Assembly: GCA_938011325.1 (NCBI GenBank)
Contig: CALLUD010000014.1
Coordinates: forward strand, 1-23,860
Direction of reading: 5' to 3'
DNA length: 23,860 bases
DNA from: an uncultured Spartobacteria bacterium
GTDB taxonomy: Bacteria > Verrucomicrobiota > Verrucomicrobiia > Chthoniobacterales > JAATET01
The notes below the pieces were generated by a model. That model searched no databases. It saw only the letters and a program-made list of their open reading frames with translations, and was not told the origin of the DNA. Below are positions 16,179 through 23,757 of the stretch, piece after piece (within the stretch, counting starts at the first letter, position 1; each line of letters begins with the position of its first letter). A program made the position numbers and the translations under genes.

Positions 16179-18082
16179 GAGCCTTCCTCGTCAGGGACTG
16201 GTGCCCGCCCCTCGAGTTCCTCGATGAGATCCACCATGTCTTGTATACTCACATCAAAATCTACCGGGTCATCCACAGTTTCCTCATCTAGCGCGATTTC
16301 ATGGAGGTCCGGATCGTCGAGAAGCTGTTGCAGATTTCGCAACTTAGCAGCAAGACGACGTCCAACAGAATAATCGATACTGCCTATTCCGGGGGGCGCC
16401 TTTGTTCGATAAATATGAATAAATGTCTGGATATTGGGATCGAGTCCGAGGCGATGTATGCGATCAATCGACTGGAGATAGTGCGTGGATACATAGCTGC
16501 GGTCTAAGTAGATTGCGTTATGGCAAACTGTATGAAGGGATATTCCCTCGCCAGCCGCAGCGGGGTTCGCGATGATGACCTTGCATTCCGGATCCGTGTG
16601 AAATCTTCGAAGCCTCCCCTCTCGTGTCGCTAGGTCGTTAACCTCGCCCGATGGCACTGCTCCGTAAAGTGTCACCGGATTCATATCTGCGAGCATTCTT
16701 TCGAGCTCTAAGATCGTATCGGTAAAAATCGTCCAAATAACGCATTTTTGATTTTGTAACCCCAATTGCCTCGCGTGATCAGCGACCGCCCGCATTTTCG
16801 ACGAGGCGCCTTCTTCTAGAACAGTATCTACCAGCCCTGAATCCAGTCCTCCAACCCGATTAGTCATACCTCGCAATGCCAAGACTGGATTTGCCGACAG
16901 TTGAAGAAGTCTCATTACGGATCGGCGCGCAGAAAGATAGTCGATACCTCTCGCTCCAGAGACTGCCTTTGATAACTGACGAAGCGATTCGTCTCGAACG
17001 ATGCCATATAACGCCATTTGGCCGGGAGCCATTTGCACGTCATAAAATCGGCGACAAACCGGCGGCAAATCCAACTGCCGTTTGGTCGTTCGGACATAAA
17101 GCGAACCCAACACATCGCGGGGCGGGATGCCTCGTTGTATTTGTAGGTCTAATCCGTGCCCTGGCCATAGAAATTCAAGTTGTGATGCGAGATCACTCGC
17201 ATCTTGCGGCATGGGGGTTCCTGTCAGGATATCGCGCCGAGCGGGAAGATTTGCAATGGTCAAAAGAAATGAACCGCGCTGAGAGCTTAACCCTGCTTTC
17301 ATTCGGTGCGATTCGTCCAAAACAAGATGGACTGACTGCCTCGAAAAATACGTAGCGAGCGTCGATTGCTGTCGCACCATCAAATCATACGACATCAAAA
17401 ACCGCGTCGCTCCCGATCTCAGAAGTCGCTCGGTATCTTCTACCCTCCCATCGAGAATGGTAAAGGGTTCCGCATTGTCGTTTGGAGCGGACATATCCAT
17501 GCATTCCGCCACGATCTCTCGCCAAGCTGGGAACGCTGACTTCGGTCCAACGACAAAAAGATGCTGACTTTGCTGCCGGATGAGAAGATGAAGGGCAAAA
17601 GTGACGGTGGTTTTGCCCGCGCCCGGAACTGAAAAGTTTGCTCCGTGTGGCAACGAAAGAAGATGCTGAAGGTCGTGTAATTGAAAAACTTTCAGTTTTC
17701 GTTTGAAGCCTAGCTGAACCAAAGCAGATTCTATTTCCTCGATTTTAAGAGACGTCCCCTGAGTGGTTCGCGAGGCTCTCGCGACCCGCACTTCTTCAAT
17801 AAATTGACGAATCCTAGTGGCGGCTTCTCCCCTTGGCGCAAAGCGAAAGTTCAGAGTATGCTGGAACTGCTTACTTCCAAATTCCCGGATAAGCCCCAAC
17901 ACGTGGGTCCAAGGTAGGACGATGACACAGTCGGAAACCTGTTCGGCCGCAGAACTAGCGATAGCACGAGCTTTAAGCCGATCCCATATCGAGGAAGGGG
18001 GGCTTTCCCCCAGCCACTCAAGTCGTCCAGTTAGATGGTTGGGATCGTATGCTACGCTGATCGTCGCCGGGGGAGCATTCAT
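16175..18082 (-). CDS. SNF2-like superfamily 2 helicase/translocase
   Basis: A 635-residue SF2 ATPase with all main motifs: Walker A SVPGAGKTT (151-159), motif II LDESH (D256-H259), motif III TGTP (287-290), motif V AAAGEGISLHT (508-518) and motif VI QSIDRIHRLG (537-546) with its arginine fingers. The DESH box and the QSIDRIHRLG form are typical of SNF2-type DNA translocases rather than strand-separating helicases. The first 130 residues form an unassigned N-terminal domain, and the tail is acidic. It lies 10 bases after the ParB-like gene and overlaps the nuclease gene. Codon use is AT-richer than in the housekeeping genes, consistent with transfer. Confidence 0.88.
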   Translation of the reverse strand: MNAPPATISVAYDPNHLTGRLEWLGESPPSSIWDRLKARAIASSAAEQVSDCVIVLPWTHVLGLIREFGSKQFQHTLNFRFAPRGEAATRIRQFIEEVRVARASRTTQGTSLKIEEIESALVQLGFKRKLKVFQLHDLQHLLSLPHGANFSVPGAGKTTVTFALHLLIRQQSQHLFVVGPKSAFPAWREIVAECMDMSAPNDNAEPFTILDGRVEDTERLLRSGATRFLMSYDLMVRQQSTLATYFSRQSVHLVLDESHRMKAGLSSQRGSFLLTIANLPARRDILTGTPMPQDASDLASQLEFLWPGHGLDLQIQRGIPPRDVLGSLYVRTTKRQLDLPPVCRRFYDVQMAPGQMALYGIVRDESLRQLSKAVSGARGIDYLSARRSVMRLLQLSANPVLALRGMTNRVGGLDSGLVDTVLEEGASSKMRAVADHARQLGLQNQKCVIWTIFTDTILELERMLADMNPVTLYGAVPSGEVNDLATREGRLRRFHTDPECKVIIANPAAAGEGISLHTVCHNAIYLDRSYVSTHYLQSIDRIHRLGLDPNIQTFIHIYRTKAPPGIGSIDYSVGRRLAAKLRNLQQLLDDPDLHEIALDEETVDDPVDFDVSIQDMVDLIEELEGRAPVPDEEGS

Positions 18083-18092
18083 AAGGCCCAGC

Positions 18093-19415
18093 TTACTCTG
18101 CCGATCGTGTGGCCGCGAGATATTCAGCCAAGCTCGTCTTTAAAGCGGAAGCTTTTTGAAGAACTGCGTCGAGCTGCTTTTCAATTCCAGCGTAAGTTGC
18201 GGGATCAGCCTTCGTGAGATCGACCTCGGAAAGTTTTGAGTGCGCTGTTGTTACCGATCGTAACGCCGCTGCCCCGGACTTTATATGTCGCTCCGATTCA
18301 ACAACTCCTCGGCATTCCTCGATCAGCGCTTCAACCACTTCTTCTCTCCGTTCGGAACCTTGAAGCGCAGCGACAACAGCTTCGTATGAAATTGCTGCTT
18401 GCTCTGCATCCAAGTCGACATCGAACTCTTGCGCTTCAATATCGCGAGAGTTTTCTCCGCTGAGAGGAATTTCCAATGTTGAAGAAAGACGGTGGAGCAC
18501 ATCGGCCGCTCTCTTTCCCACGGCTGCATTGAAGGCGTATAGCCTATCACCCAAAGACGCGCGATTATCAAAAAGCGTCCATGCTATCACACGGCTCGCC
18601 TCTTGGAGTTGGGGGTCTTTTCCTGCTAATAACGCAGGGAGATCCCTAAAAAATTGCTCTCCATCTCGCGCAACACGACTGTATTCGCCCTCGGCGTGTG
18701 CCCAATCTTTCAGATATAAGTTCGCCTCGGCAAGGGCCTGAAGCATGTTCTCAACATCCTTTTTCCTACGATTTAGTCGCTCGGCGATCTCCTCTGGTTT
18801 GCGGCCCAAATCAAGCAAGCGATTGATGAGCTGACACTCTCCGATCCAGTCGTAATCCAATTTTGTTTCTGGCTTTGCTTGAAGCGCTGCCTCTATGTCA
18901 ACTATCTCGGCGGGAGTGGCGTCCTCCGGCAATACAGCGCAATTGATGTGAGAAAAATCGGAATAATCCGAAGGGCTTTCCGCAAAAAGTTCGCGCATCG
19001 CTGCCAACCTGCGATTTCCATTAACAACGACACCACTGTGTGTAATGAGTATCTCTTCTCGTTGACGTTCCTTCTTTAAGACGTCAATTATGGGAACTAC
19101 AGATTCTGATCGTCCAACTTTCGCCAGCTTTGCAAGTATTTCGTGTTGTAACTGTTGAACACTCTCATTTTCCTGCCCAGTGCGGAAGAAGTCCGCAGGC
19201 TTTCCTTCGCGGACAGCATATTCGGTCTGATCAGTGAACGTCCGGAAGTTTTCCATCCGATATATAGGAACTGAGATATCGATCCGAATAACCGGTAGTT
19301 CGGTTTTCTGATTACGAAAATCGTAATTAGCCACCTTGTCCACGGTTGCAGCTACGCTCCTTCGAATTAGAGCCTGTCGTTCTGGTGGACTAACAAGTTG
19401 AACGCGGTATGACAT
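18093..19415 (-). CDS. ParB-like protein with long C-terminal helical region
   Basis: A 440-residue protein. Residues about 40-165 look like a ParB/sulfiredoxin N-terminal domain, with the signature VVVNGNRRLAAMREL (G133-N134-R135-R136), the CTP/ATP-binding arginine patch of ParB-type proteins. A helix-turn-helix-like stretch follows at about 197-230 (LLDLGRKPEEIAERLNRR). The remaining 200 residues are mainly charged helix. ParB-type proteins bind DNA or act as nucleotide-dependent nucleases; which applies here is open. No ParA partner is near, so a plasmid-partition role is unlikely. Its place between a restriction pair and a helicase-nuclease pair suggests a DNA-recognition or loading factor (inference). 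It begins 6 bases after the REase-like gene. Confidence 0.8.
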   Translation of the reverse strand: MSYRVQLVSPPERQALIRRSVAATVDKVANYDFRNQKTELPVIRIDISVPIYRMENFRTFTDQTEYAVREGKPADFFRTGQENESVQQLQHEILAKLAKVGRSESVVPIIDVLKKERQREEILITHSGVVVNGNRRLAAMRELFAESPSDYSDFSHINCAVLPEDATPAEIVDIEAALQAKPETKLDYDWIGECQLINRLLDLGRKPEEIAERLNRRKKDVENMLQALAEANLYLKDWAHAEGEYSRVARDGEQFFRDLPALLAGKDPQLQEASRVIAWTLFDNRASLGDRLYAFNAAVGKRAADVLHRLSSTLEIPLSGENSRDIEAQEFDVDLDAEQAAISYEAVVAALQGSERREEVVEALIEECRGVVESERHIKSGAAALRSVTTAHSKLSEVDLTKADPATYAGIEKQLDAVLQKASALKTSLAEYLAATRSAE

Positions 19416-19421
19416 AAGATT

Positions 19422-19883
19422 TCAGCTGAACGCGACAACGAGAATTGGAACTGTGATGATACGATCAAACAGAGTCAATTCGTTACATATTCTCTCCGCG
19501 TTTGCAATATTGCTACCAATTTTATCAGCGCACGCTTTCACGGGAACTGCAAGAGCTGCCGCCTCGATACGGCGCATTTGATAAAGGTGCTGCAGTTTTA
19601 AAAAATCGTATGGAGCTCTGCTCATATTACCTGTCTGAAGCTGGAATGCTAAATCATCACGTAACGCGAAAACAGTTAACCCGAGATTTTGATCGATCTT
19701 CACGTTCATAGCCCAGCCTTCCTTACTCAGCTCGTCATGGACGTGTTTGCGTATATCCGTCGTGCAGCGTTTGTGTATCTTCACGCGAGGAGCCTCGACG
19801 ATGTCCGTCAACCATTCTTGAAGATCACGTCTAGTCCATTCTGCCTCTGCATTTCGATGATCGTAGCTGTAGCAGAATTTCAT
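19422..19883 (-). CDS. Small BglII/BamHI-like putative type II restriction endonuclease
   Basis: A 153-residue protein placed 3 bases after the DNA methyltransferase gene, the usual position for a cognate restriction enzyme. Its core, NVKIDQNLGLTVF then LAFQLQTGNMSRAPYDFLKL, and the C-terminal AAALAVPVKACADKIGSN followed by TVPILVVAF resemble the BglII/BstYI family, where one expects D...(E)-x-Q-x-G-N. Here the expected catalytic glutamate appears as Q81 (QLQTGN), with candidate aspartates at D64, D76 and D77. It is also shorter than typical members (about 200 or more). It may therefore be inactive, use a different residue, or belong to another family. The call rests on context plus a weak motif. 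Confidence 0.55.
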   Translation of the reverse strand: MKFCYSYDHRNAEAEWTRRDLQEWLTDIVEAPRVKIHKRCTTDIRKHVHDELSKEGWAMNVKIDQNLGLTVFALRDDLAFQLQTGNMSRAPYDFLKLQHLYQMRRIEAAALAVPVKACADKIGSNIANAERICNELTLFDRIITVPILVVAFS

Positions 19884-19886
19884 AGA

Positions 19887-20765
19887 TCACTCACCAGGTT
19901 GATAAACGGGTTTGTTCATGGGACGCATTCTCAATTCCCCAGCGAAGAGCTGTTTGATGCGTTCCTTTGAAATATCGATATATCGTTGGACGGCGTCACA
20001 CCCGAATGCATTACGATTGTTTTTAAGAGCTGCAAGTGCGGAAGATCCAACGCCGAGGTAGGGGTCTAGAACGTTTTCCCCTTCATTAGTAAAGGCTAGA
20101 ACGAGGCGCTCAACAAGGCCAATTGGAAATTGGCAAGGATGTTCGGTTTTCTCCACATGGTTTGCTTTTACATTCGGGATGTCCCACACGTCGGACGGAT
20201 TCTTGCCAAGTGGATTACTAGAAAGCTGCCCTTTATTCGGACCTTTAAAATGCTTTTTAAAAGGATACTTTGACGGAACTCGAATTGAGTCCAAATTGAA
20301 CGTGTAGTCATCTGACCGCGTAAACCAAAGTATAGTTTCGTGCCGACCAGATAGCCGCTTTTGGCAGTGCAATCCGTGCCCAAATGTCCAAACGATCCGA
20401 TTACGCAATTGCAGCCCGTGAACCTTGAAGAGAGGGTATAGGAGGATATCGAGCGGATAAATTTCCCCTCCTTCAATGTAATTACCTACCTGCCAACAAA
20501 TCGATCCTTTTTGGTGAAGTAGACGAACAGCTTCCGCAATCGTCGCAGCTTGTTGCTCCAGATAAACATCCTGTGACCGTCGAGTTTCATATTCCTTCCC
20601 AATATTGTATGGAGGCGAGCAGACAATCAAATGCATCGACCCGTCCGCATACCTTCTCATGAAACGGAGGTTATCCTCGCATTCGATCTCGACCGTCGGC
20701 GTGCGACGAAAGGGTAAGACATTGCCGGGCGAATCGAAACGGATGGCTGCGCAAGAAGCGGACAT
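19887..20765 (-). CDS. Site-specific DNA methyltransferase (beta class, SPPY motif)
   Basis: A 292-residue SAM-dependent methyltransferase with permuted order: catalytic motif IV SPPYN at 50-54 first, then the SAM-binding motif I DPYLGVGSSALAAL at 234-247. The HPCQFPIGLVERLV block between them is usual in restriction-modification methyltransferases. SPPY is typical of N4-cytosine enzymes but also occurs in N6-adenine ones, so the modified base is undecided. It is the first gene of the five-gene operon. A good ribosome binding site, GAGGTGA (20772-20778, minus strand), precedes ATG 20765 by 6 bases. It should protect host DNA against the downstream nucleases. Confidence 0.92.
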   Translation of the reverse strand: MSASCAAIRFDSPGNVLPFRRTPTVEIECEDNLRFMRRYADGSMHLIVCSPPYNIGKEYETRRSQDVYLEQQAATIAEAVRLLHQKGSICWQVGNYIEGGEIYPLDILLYPLFKVHGLQLRNRIVWTFGHGLHCQKRLSGRHETILWFTRSDDYTFNLDSIRVPSKYPFKKHFKGPNKGQLSSNPLGKNPSDVWDIPNVKANHVEKTEHPCQFPIGLVERLVLAFTNEGENVLDPYLGVGSSALAALKNNRNAFGCDAVQRYIDISKERIKQLFAGELRMRPMNKPVYQPGE

Positions 20766-20817
20766 ATTACATCACCTCAATAGCGTGGAAAACTTTGAAA
20801 CCAAACCACACTCGCAG

Positions 20818-20844
20818 ATTATACGGGATTTCCGAGCTGCTCAA
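20818..20844 (-). promoter_or_regulatory. Promoter of the methyltransferase operon
   Basis: On the minus strand a perfect TATAAT (20818-20823) is preceded after 15 bases by TTGAGC (20839-20844). Transcription would start near 20811 and give a leader of about 45 bases before the methyltransferase ATG. The spacer is shorter than the ideal 17. Confidence 0.55.
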
Positions 20845-21019
20845 CGCAGAAATGCTACTGTTATTCGCCAATTTTCGCCTCAAATGATATAGTGAGTTTG
20901 CCTGCTTATAAGCTGTAGAAAGCTTTCGATTCAACTTCAAATTCATCGCTTTCATCAGAAGGTTCTGCGGTCCATGTTGCCAGTATGTGCTTTCTGGGGT
21001 TGAATCGGTGAGAAGACGA

Positions 21020-21126
21020 TCCCGCGGGCAGGCCGGAACGCCGACCTAGGGAAAGCAGGGTATCTGGGCGCTAGCCCATTCGAGCCACTCGCCCAAGAAG
21101 GCAAATTGGCAAGTCCGGGCGCTACC
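21020..21126 (-). repeat. Structured dispersed repeat, copy 2 (inverted, diverged)
   Basis: Read on the minus strand from 21126, the first 19 bases (GGTAGCGCCCGGACTTGCC) match copy 1 at 13589 in 16 of 19 positions. A second block, CCCTAGGTCGGCGTTC from 21051, matches CCCAAGGTCGGTGTTC of copy 1 at a similar distance (75 against 82 bases). The cloverleaf of copy 1 is not kept in the middle. It stands at the right edge of the AT-rich island, opposite in orientation to copy 1. Confidence 0.5.
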
Positions 21127-21188
21127 TTTGCGTCAGGCGGTCACCTTGGTGCAGCGTTTCCGCCTCTGGGCACGCCGTCGTTTTGATT

Positions 21189-21421
21189 TGGAACCCGTAT
21201 CATCTGCGGTGACGACCGCGTTCCCACGCGTGGATACGCGGTGCTAGGTGGTGGGAACGCCGTCCCCTGCTCCGGGAACGCGGTGCCCGGCCGTGAATAC
21301 CGCGTCGAAAGTCGTGGAGACCGCGTGCCCAACCGGTTTGCACGCTATTCCCAGCGCCGGGAACGGCGTGCCATCGCGAGAATACCGTGTTCCCGGAACG
21401 TGAGACGGCCCTCCCTGCCGG
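21189..21421. repeat. Degenerate 21-bp tandem array with dyad core
   Basis: About eleven units with 21-base spacing (one unit is 22). The consensus core is roughly GGNAC-NNN-GTNCC, an imperfect 13-bp dyad, followed by 8 variable bases. The dinucleotide AC occurs at 21215, 21236, 21257, 21278, 21299, 21320, 21342, 21363, 21384 and 21405. GT follows three bases later in eight of these ten (AT in the unit at 21342, CC in the last). The units differ strongly elsewhere, so period and core are conserved while sequence is not. Frames through it spell 7-residue peptide repeats, but the 22-base unit breaks the frame. Confidence 0.85.
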
Positions 21422-21553
21422 TGAAAATCATACGCTACCGCGCAAAATTTTTTGGGACGCATTCCAGGCACACCGCTGAACTCTCATCGAAAGCCCGAAA
21501 CCACAATGGGTTGTGTGTCTCGAGAAAATAATCCCACTCGTTGCGGTTTTATG

Positions 21554-21582
21554 TTGACAGATCGTGTCTTTTTTCGCTTAAT
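21554..21582 (+). promoter_or_regulatory. Promoter of the XRE-ImmA/PIN pair
   Basis: TTGACA (21554-21559), a 17-base spacer, and CTTAAT (21577-21582) make a near-consensus sigma-70-type promoter. The predicted start near 21589 leaves a leader of only about 12 bases before ATG 21601, with no ribosome binding site. The direct repeat TTCACC (twice in 21585-21599) overlaps the start region and could be an autoregulatory operator for the XRE domain. Confidence 0.7.
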
Positions 21583-21600
21583 GTTCACCAGCTTTCACCG

Positions 21601-22662
21601 ATGACCACGTCGCTCAATGAACTTTTTGCCCTGCGGCTGAAACAGGCCCGCACGATGCGTGCCTTGTCGCTGCGGGAACTGGCGCGGCGCATGGAGGGGG
21701 CGGTCTCCGTGGCGGCGCTCAACAAATACGAGGCCGCGACCATGCGTCCCTCTCCGGAGGTGCTGGGGGTGCTGTGTGAGACGCTCGGGGTGGATGAGGA
21801 TTTCTTTTTCCGGCCGGTGCGGGTGCCGCTCGGGCGCGTGAGCTTTCGCAAGCGGTCGAGCCTCGGCGTGAAGGCGGAGGCGGCGCTTCGCGAGCATGCG
21901 GCCGATTTCTTCGAGCGCTATGCGGAGCTGGAGGAATTGCTGGGCGAGACGGCCCGCTTCGAGAATCCGATCGCCAACTTCGTGGTGCGCGAGCCGGACG
22001 ACGTGGAATCGGCCGCCTTGCAGGTGCGCGGGGCGTGGAAGCTGGGTCTCACGCCGATTCCCTCGGTGATCGCGGCGCTGGAGGCGCGGCATTTGATGAT
22101 TTACGCGGAGCGGGCGGACGAGGCATTCGACGGCTTTGCGGGGCGCGCGGGCTCGCGCGAGGTGATCGCGCTGAACAAGTCGTTCCCGACGGACCGGCGG
22201 CGGTTCAGCGCGCTGCACGAGCTGGGGCATCTCGTGTTGCGGTTCGAGGGCCCATTCACCGAACGCGAGCGGGAGAATCTGTGCCATCGCTTCGCGGGAG
22301 CGATGCTCATGCCGCGACCGATCTTCGAGGAGGCATTCGGCGGGCGGCGTCAGCACGTGGCCGTGGGGGAACTCGCGCGGCTCAAGGCGCTGCACGGCAT
22401 CTCGTGCGCGGCCATCATGAAACGGGCGCACACGCTCGGGCTGATGGCCGACAGCACGATGGAGCGTTTCTGGACGAGCTGGACGATGCGCGGCTATCGC
22501 ACGAACGACCCCGGCAAGTGCCACTTTCCCGAGAGTCCGCGCCGGTTTGACACGCTGCTGCTGCGCGCGGTGGCCGAGCGGCGGATCTCGGTGGCGAAGG
22601 CGGCGACGCTGGCGGGCCTGCCGGAGGAGGACTTTCGCAAGAACCTGGAGATCCTGCCATGA
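21601..22662 (+). CDS. XRE-family HTH regulator fused to ImmA/IrrE metallopeptidase
   Basis: A 353-residue protein. Residues 8-65 are an XRE/Cro helix-turn-helix (LRLKQARTMRALSLRELARR and the following recognition helix). The middle and C-terminal parts carry an ImmA/IrrE (COG2856) Zn-peptidase domain with SALHELGHLVL, zinc motif HELGH at 206-210. In known relatives such proteins are repressors or antitoxin-like regulators that cut a partner protein. ATG 21601 is chosen because it lies just after the promoter and begins right before the HTH; an upstream ATG at 21541 would lie ahead of the promoter. Its stop overlaps the ATG of the PIN-like gene (ATGA at 22659-22662), so the two are translated together, as in toxin-antitoxin pairs. 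Confidence 0.9.
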   Translation: MTTSLNELFALRLKQARTMRALSLRELARRMEGAVSVAALNKYEAATMRPSPEVLGVLCETLGVDEDFFFRPVRVPLGRVSFRKRSSLGVKAEAALREHAADFFERYAELEELLGETARFENPIANFVVREPDDVESAALQVRGAWKLGLTPIPSVIAALEARHLMIYAERADEAFDGFAGRAGSREVIALNKSFPTDRRRFSALHELGHLVLRFEGPFTERERENLCHRFAGAMLMPRPIFEEAFGGRRQHVAVGELARLKALHGISCAAIMKRAHTLGLMADSTMERFWTSWTMRGYRTNDPGKCHFPESPRRFDTLLLRAVAERRISVAKAATLAGLPEEDFRKNLEILP

Positions 22663-23255
22663 ACCTCGCCGTCCACGACTTCGATCTCCTCGCCGGGTTG
22701 CGGCAGCGGAACATGACCGCCTGCTGGGAACGCCGGGGAATCGTCGCGTGGACACCGCCCGCCGCCGTGCGGGCCCGGCGCGAGGTGGCGGCGCCGCTGG
22801 TGCGCGAGGGCTGCCTGCGCCAATACGAGATTGGCGAACGCGACGCAGGATTTTTCGACATCTTTCGAGAGCGCCTGCAGGGCCGGCTTGCCCATCGTGA
22901 GGAGGCGTTGCTGTTTCTGGCGGCGCACTCGGGCAGCGTGGTGCTCACGGGCGAAACCACCGTCGCGGAAATCGCCCGCTCGCTCGACCTGCGGGTGTGG
23001 GCCGGTGAGGCCTCGCTGCTCGACAGCCTGTTTCCCCTGCCCCCGGTTTCCATGTCTCCCGCCCTGTCTCCCCCCGCCCCGGAGATGCCGCCGCCGTTTG
23101 ATCGGATGGCGGTGCTTTTCTCCGACCAATTTCCATCCCGCCGGCGGGTGTCGGACGGGGATGAACCCGGGCCCGCGCCCGATCGCAGCATCCGGCCAGG
23201 TCGAGCCGGACGCCTGCGCACGGGACGACGTCCGCAACCGCAACCCCTGAACTAA
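22659..23255 (+). CDS. PIN-like domain protein, putative toxin partner
   Basis: A 198-residue protein. The first 125 residues look like a PIN-type RNase fold: VHDFDLLAGL (D7, D9), WTPPAAVRAR (31-40), a central EEALLFLAAHSGSVVLTGETTV split across 81-102, and the closing VWAGEASLLDSLF. In canonical PIN domains the last two blocks carry Asp (LTGD), whereas here Glu stands at E81/E82 and E99. The last 70 residues are Pro- and Arg-rich and look disordered. It overlaps the XRE-ImmA gene by 4 bases. Pairing of COG2856 regulators with PIN proteins has been proposed as a toxin-antitoxin arrangement; activity with the substituted residues is uncertain. Confidence 0.65.
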   Translation: MNLAVHDFDLLAGLRQRNMTACWERRGIVAWTPPAAVRARREVAAPLVREGCLRQYEIGERDAGFFDIFRERLQGRLAHREEALLFLAAHSGSVVLTGETTVAEIARSLDLRVWAGEASLLDSLFPLPPVSMSPALSPPAPEMPPPFDRMAVLFSDQFPSRRRVSDGDEPGPAPDRSIRPGRAGRLRTGRRPQPQPLN

Positions 23256-23281
23256 GGAGGGCTTTTCAAAGCAGAACAGCG

Positions 23282-23650
23282 ATGATCCGCAAAGACATCA
23301 CTCAAAGCCTCGACAGCCTCCTCCGTGCCTGGGAGGAACTCGCGCCGGACGCCGTCTTTTCGGAGATGACGCTCGAGCAGTTCCGCACCGCCACGGCTCC
23401 CGCCTACGAGACGCGCCAGCAGATTGTCTGGCTCGATCAGCAGCGGCGCAGCCTCATCGCGGCCCGCCGGGCAGCCGACGAAAAAGCCAACGAGCTCTAC
23501 CTGCTCGTGGTGAACTCGATCAAAGGCTCGCCCCAGCACGGAGAGAACTCCCCGCTGTATCGTGCCCTTGGCTACGTGACCAAGGACGACCGGCGGTCCG
23601 GCCTCACGCGCAAGCTGCGCGTGCTGCCGGAACTCGACAAGGCGGCCTAG
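23282..23650 (+). CDS. Small conserved hypothetical protein
   Basis: A 122-residue soluble protein with no known function. The N-terminal 70 residues are helical and charged. The C-terminus, with NSPLYRALGYVTKDDRRSGL followed by TRK, resembles a block I associate with short uncharacterised proteins of Planctomycetes and Verrucomicrobia (memory-based, not checked). An AAGGAGG at 23254-23260 is 21 bases from ATG 23282, too far for normal use, and no in-frame start lies closer. It follows the PIN-like gene by 26 bases, so it may share its transcript. A strong terminator lies 100 bases downstream. Confidence 0.7.
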   Translation: MIRKDITQSLDSLLRAWEELAPDAVFSEMTLEQFRTATAPAYETRQQIVWLDQQRRSLIAARRAADEKANELYLLVVNSIKGSPQHGENSPLYRALGYVTKDDRRSGLTRKLRVLPELDKAA

Positions 23651-23663
23651 GCCCAAGGGCCCA

Positions 23664-23757
23664 GACCGCCTCGTCTGTCGGAGAATCCCGGTGGGGATGA
23701 ACCCACCACGGTCAAAAGCGGGACCGAAGCACCGCGATCAACCTCGGGAGGGCGGTC
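23664..23757 (+). other. Possible antiterminator pairing upstream of the terminator
   Basis: GACCGCC (23664-23670) is complementary to GGCGGTC (23751-23757), which overlaps the left arm of the terminator. The two pairings exclude each other. In between is a clean hairpin, GGTGGG/CCCACC with loop GATGAA (23690-23707). This is the layout of an attenuator or riboswitch leader, but no known aptamer is recognised. Confidence 0.35.

Larger units (their letters stand above)
20766..21600. other. Noncoding region between the defence operon and the XRE-ImmA gene
   Basis: No gene is supported. From 20766 to about 21000 the sequence is AT-rich like the operon and carries its promoter. A 62-codon minus-strand frame ending at 20767 contains that promoter and is unlikely to be real. 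From about 21000 the base composition turns GC-rich, marking the island edge. A diverged structured repeat (21020-21126), the 21-bp tandem array (21189-21421) and the promoter of the next gene (21554-21582) follow. Confidence 0.7.

Noticed and set aside
20767..20955. A 62-residue basic protein upstream of the methyltransferase, possibly a controller protein
   Set aside because: The operon's TATAAT promoter lies inside it, it has no helix-turn-helix pattern, and its end overlaps the methyltransferase ribosome binding site.
21189..21421. A CRISPR array
   Set aside because: Units are 21 bp and degenerate, without identical repeats of 24 bp or more or unique spacers of similar length, and no cas gene is nearby.
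21141..21531. Small heptapeptide-repeat protein genes in the 21-bp array
   Set aside because: Several frames on both strands are open only because the period is a multiple of three; the 22-base unit shifts the frame, and there is no start signal.
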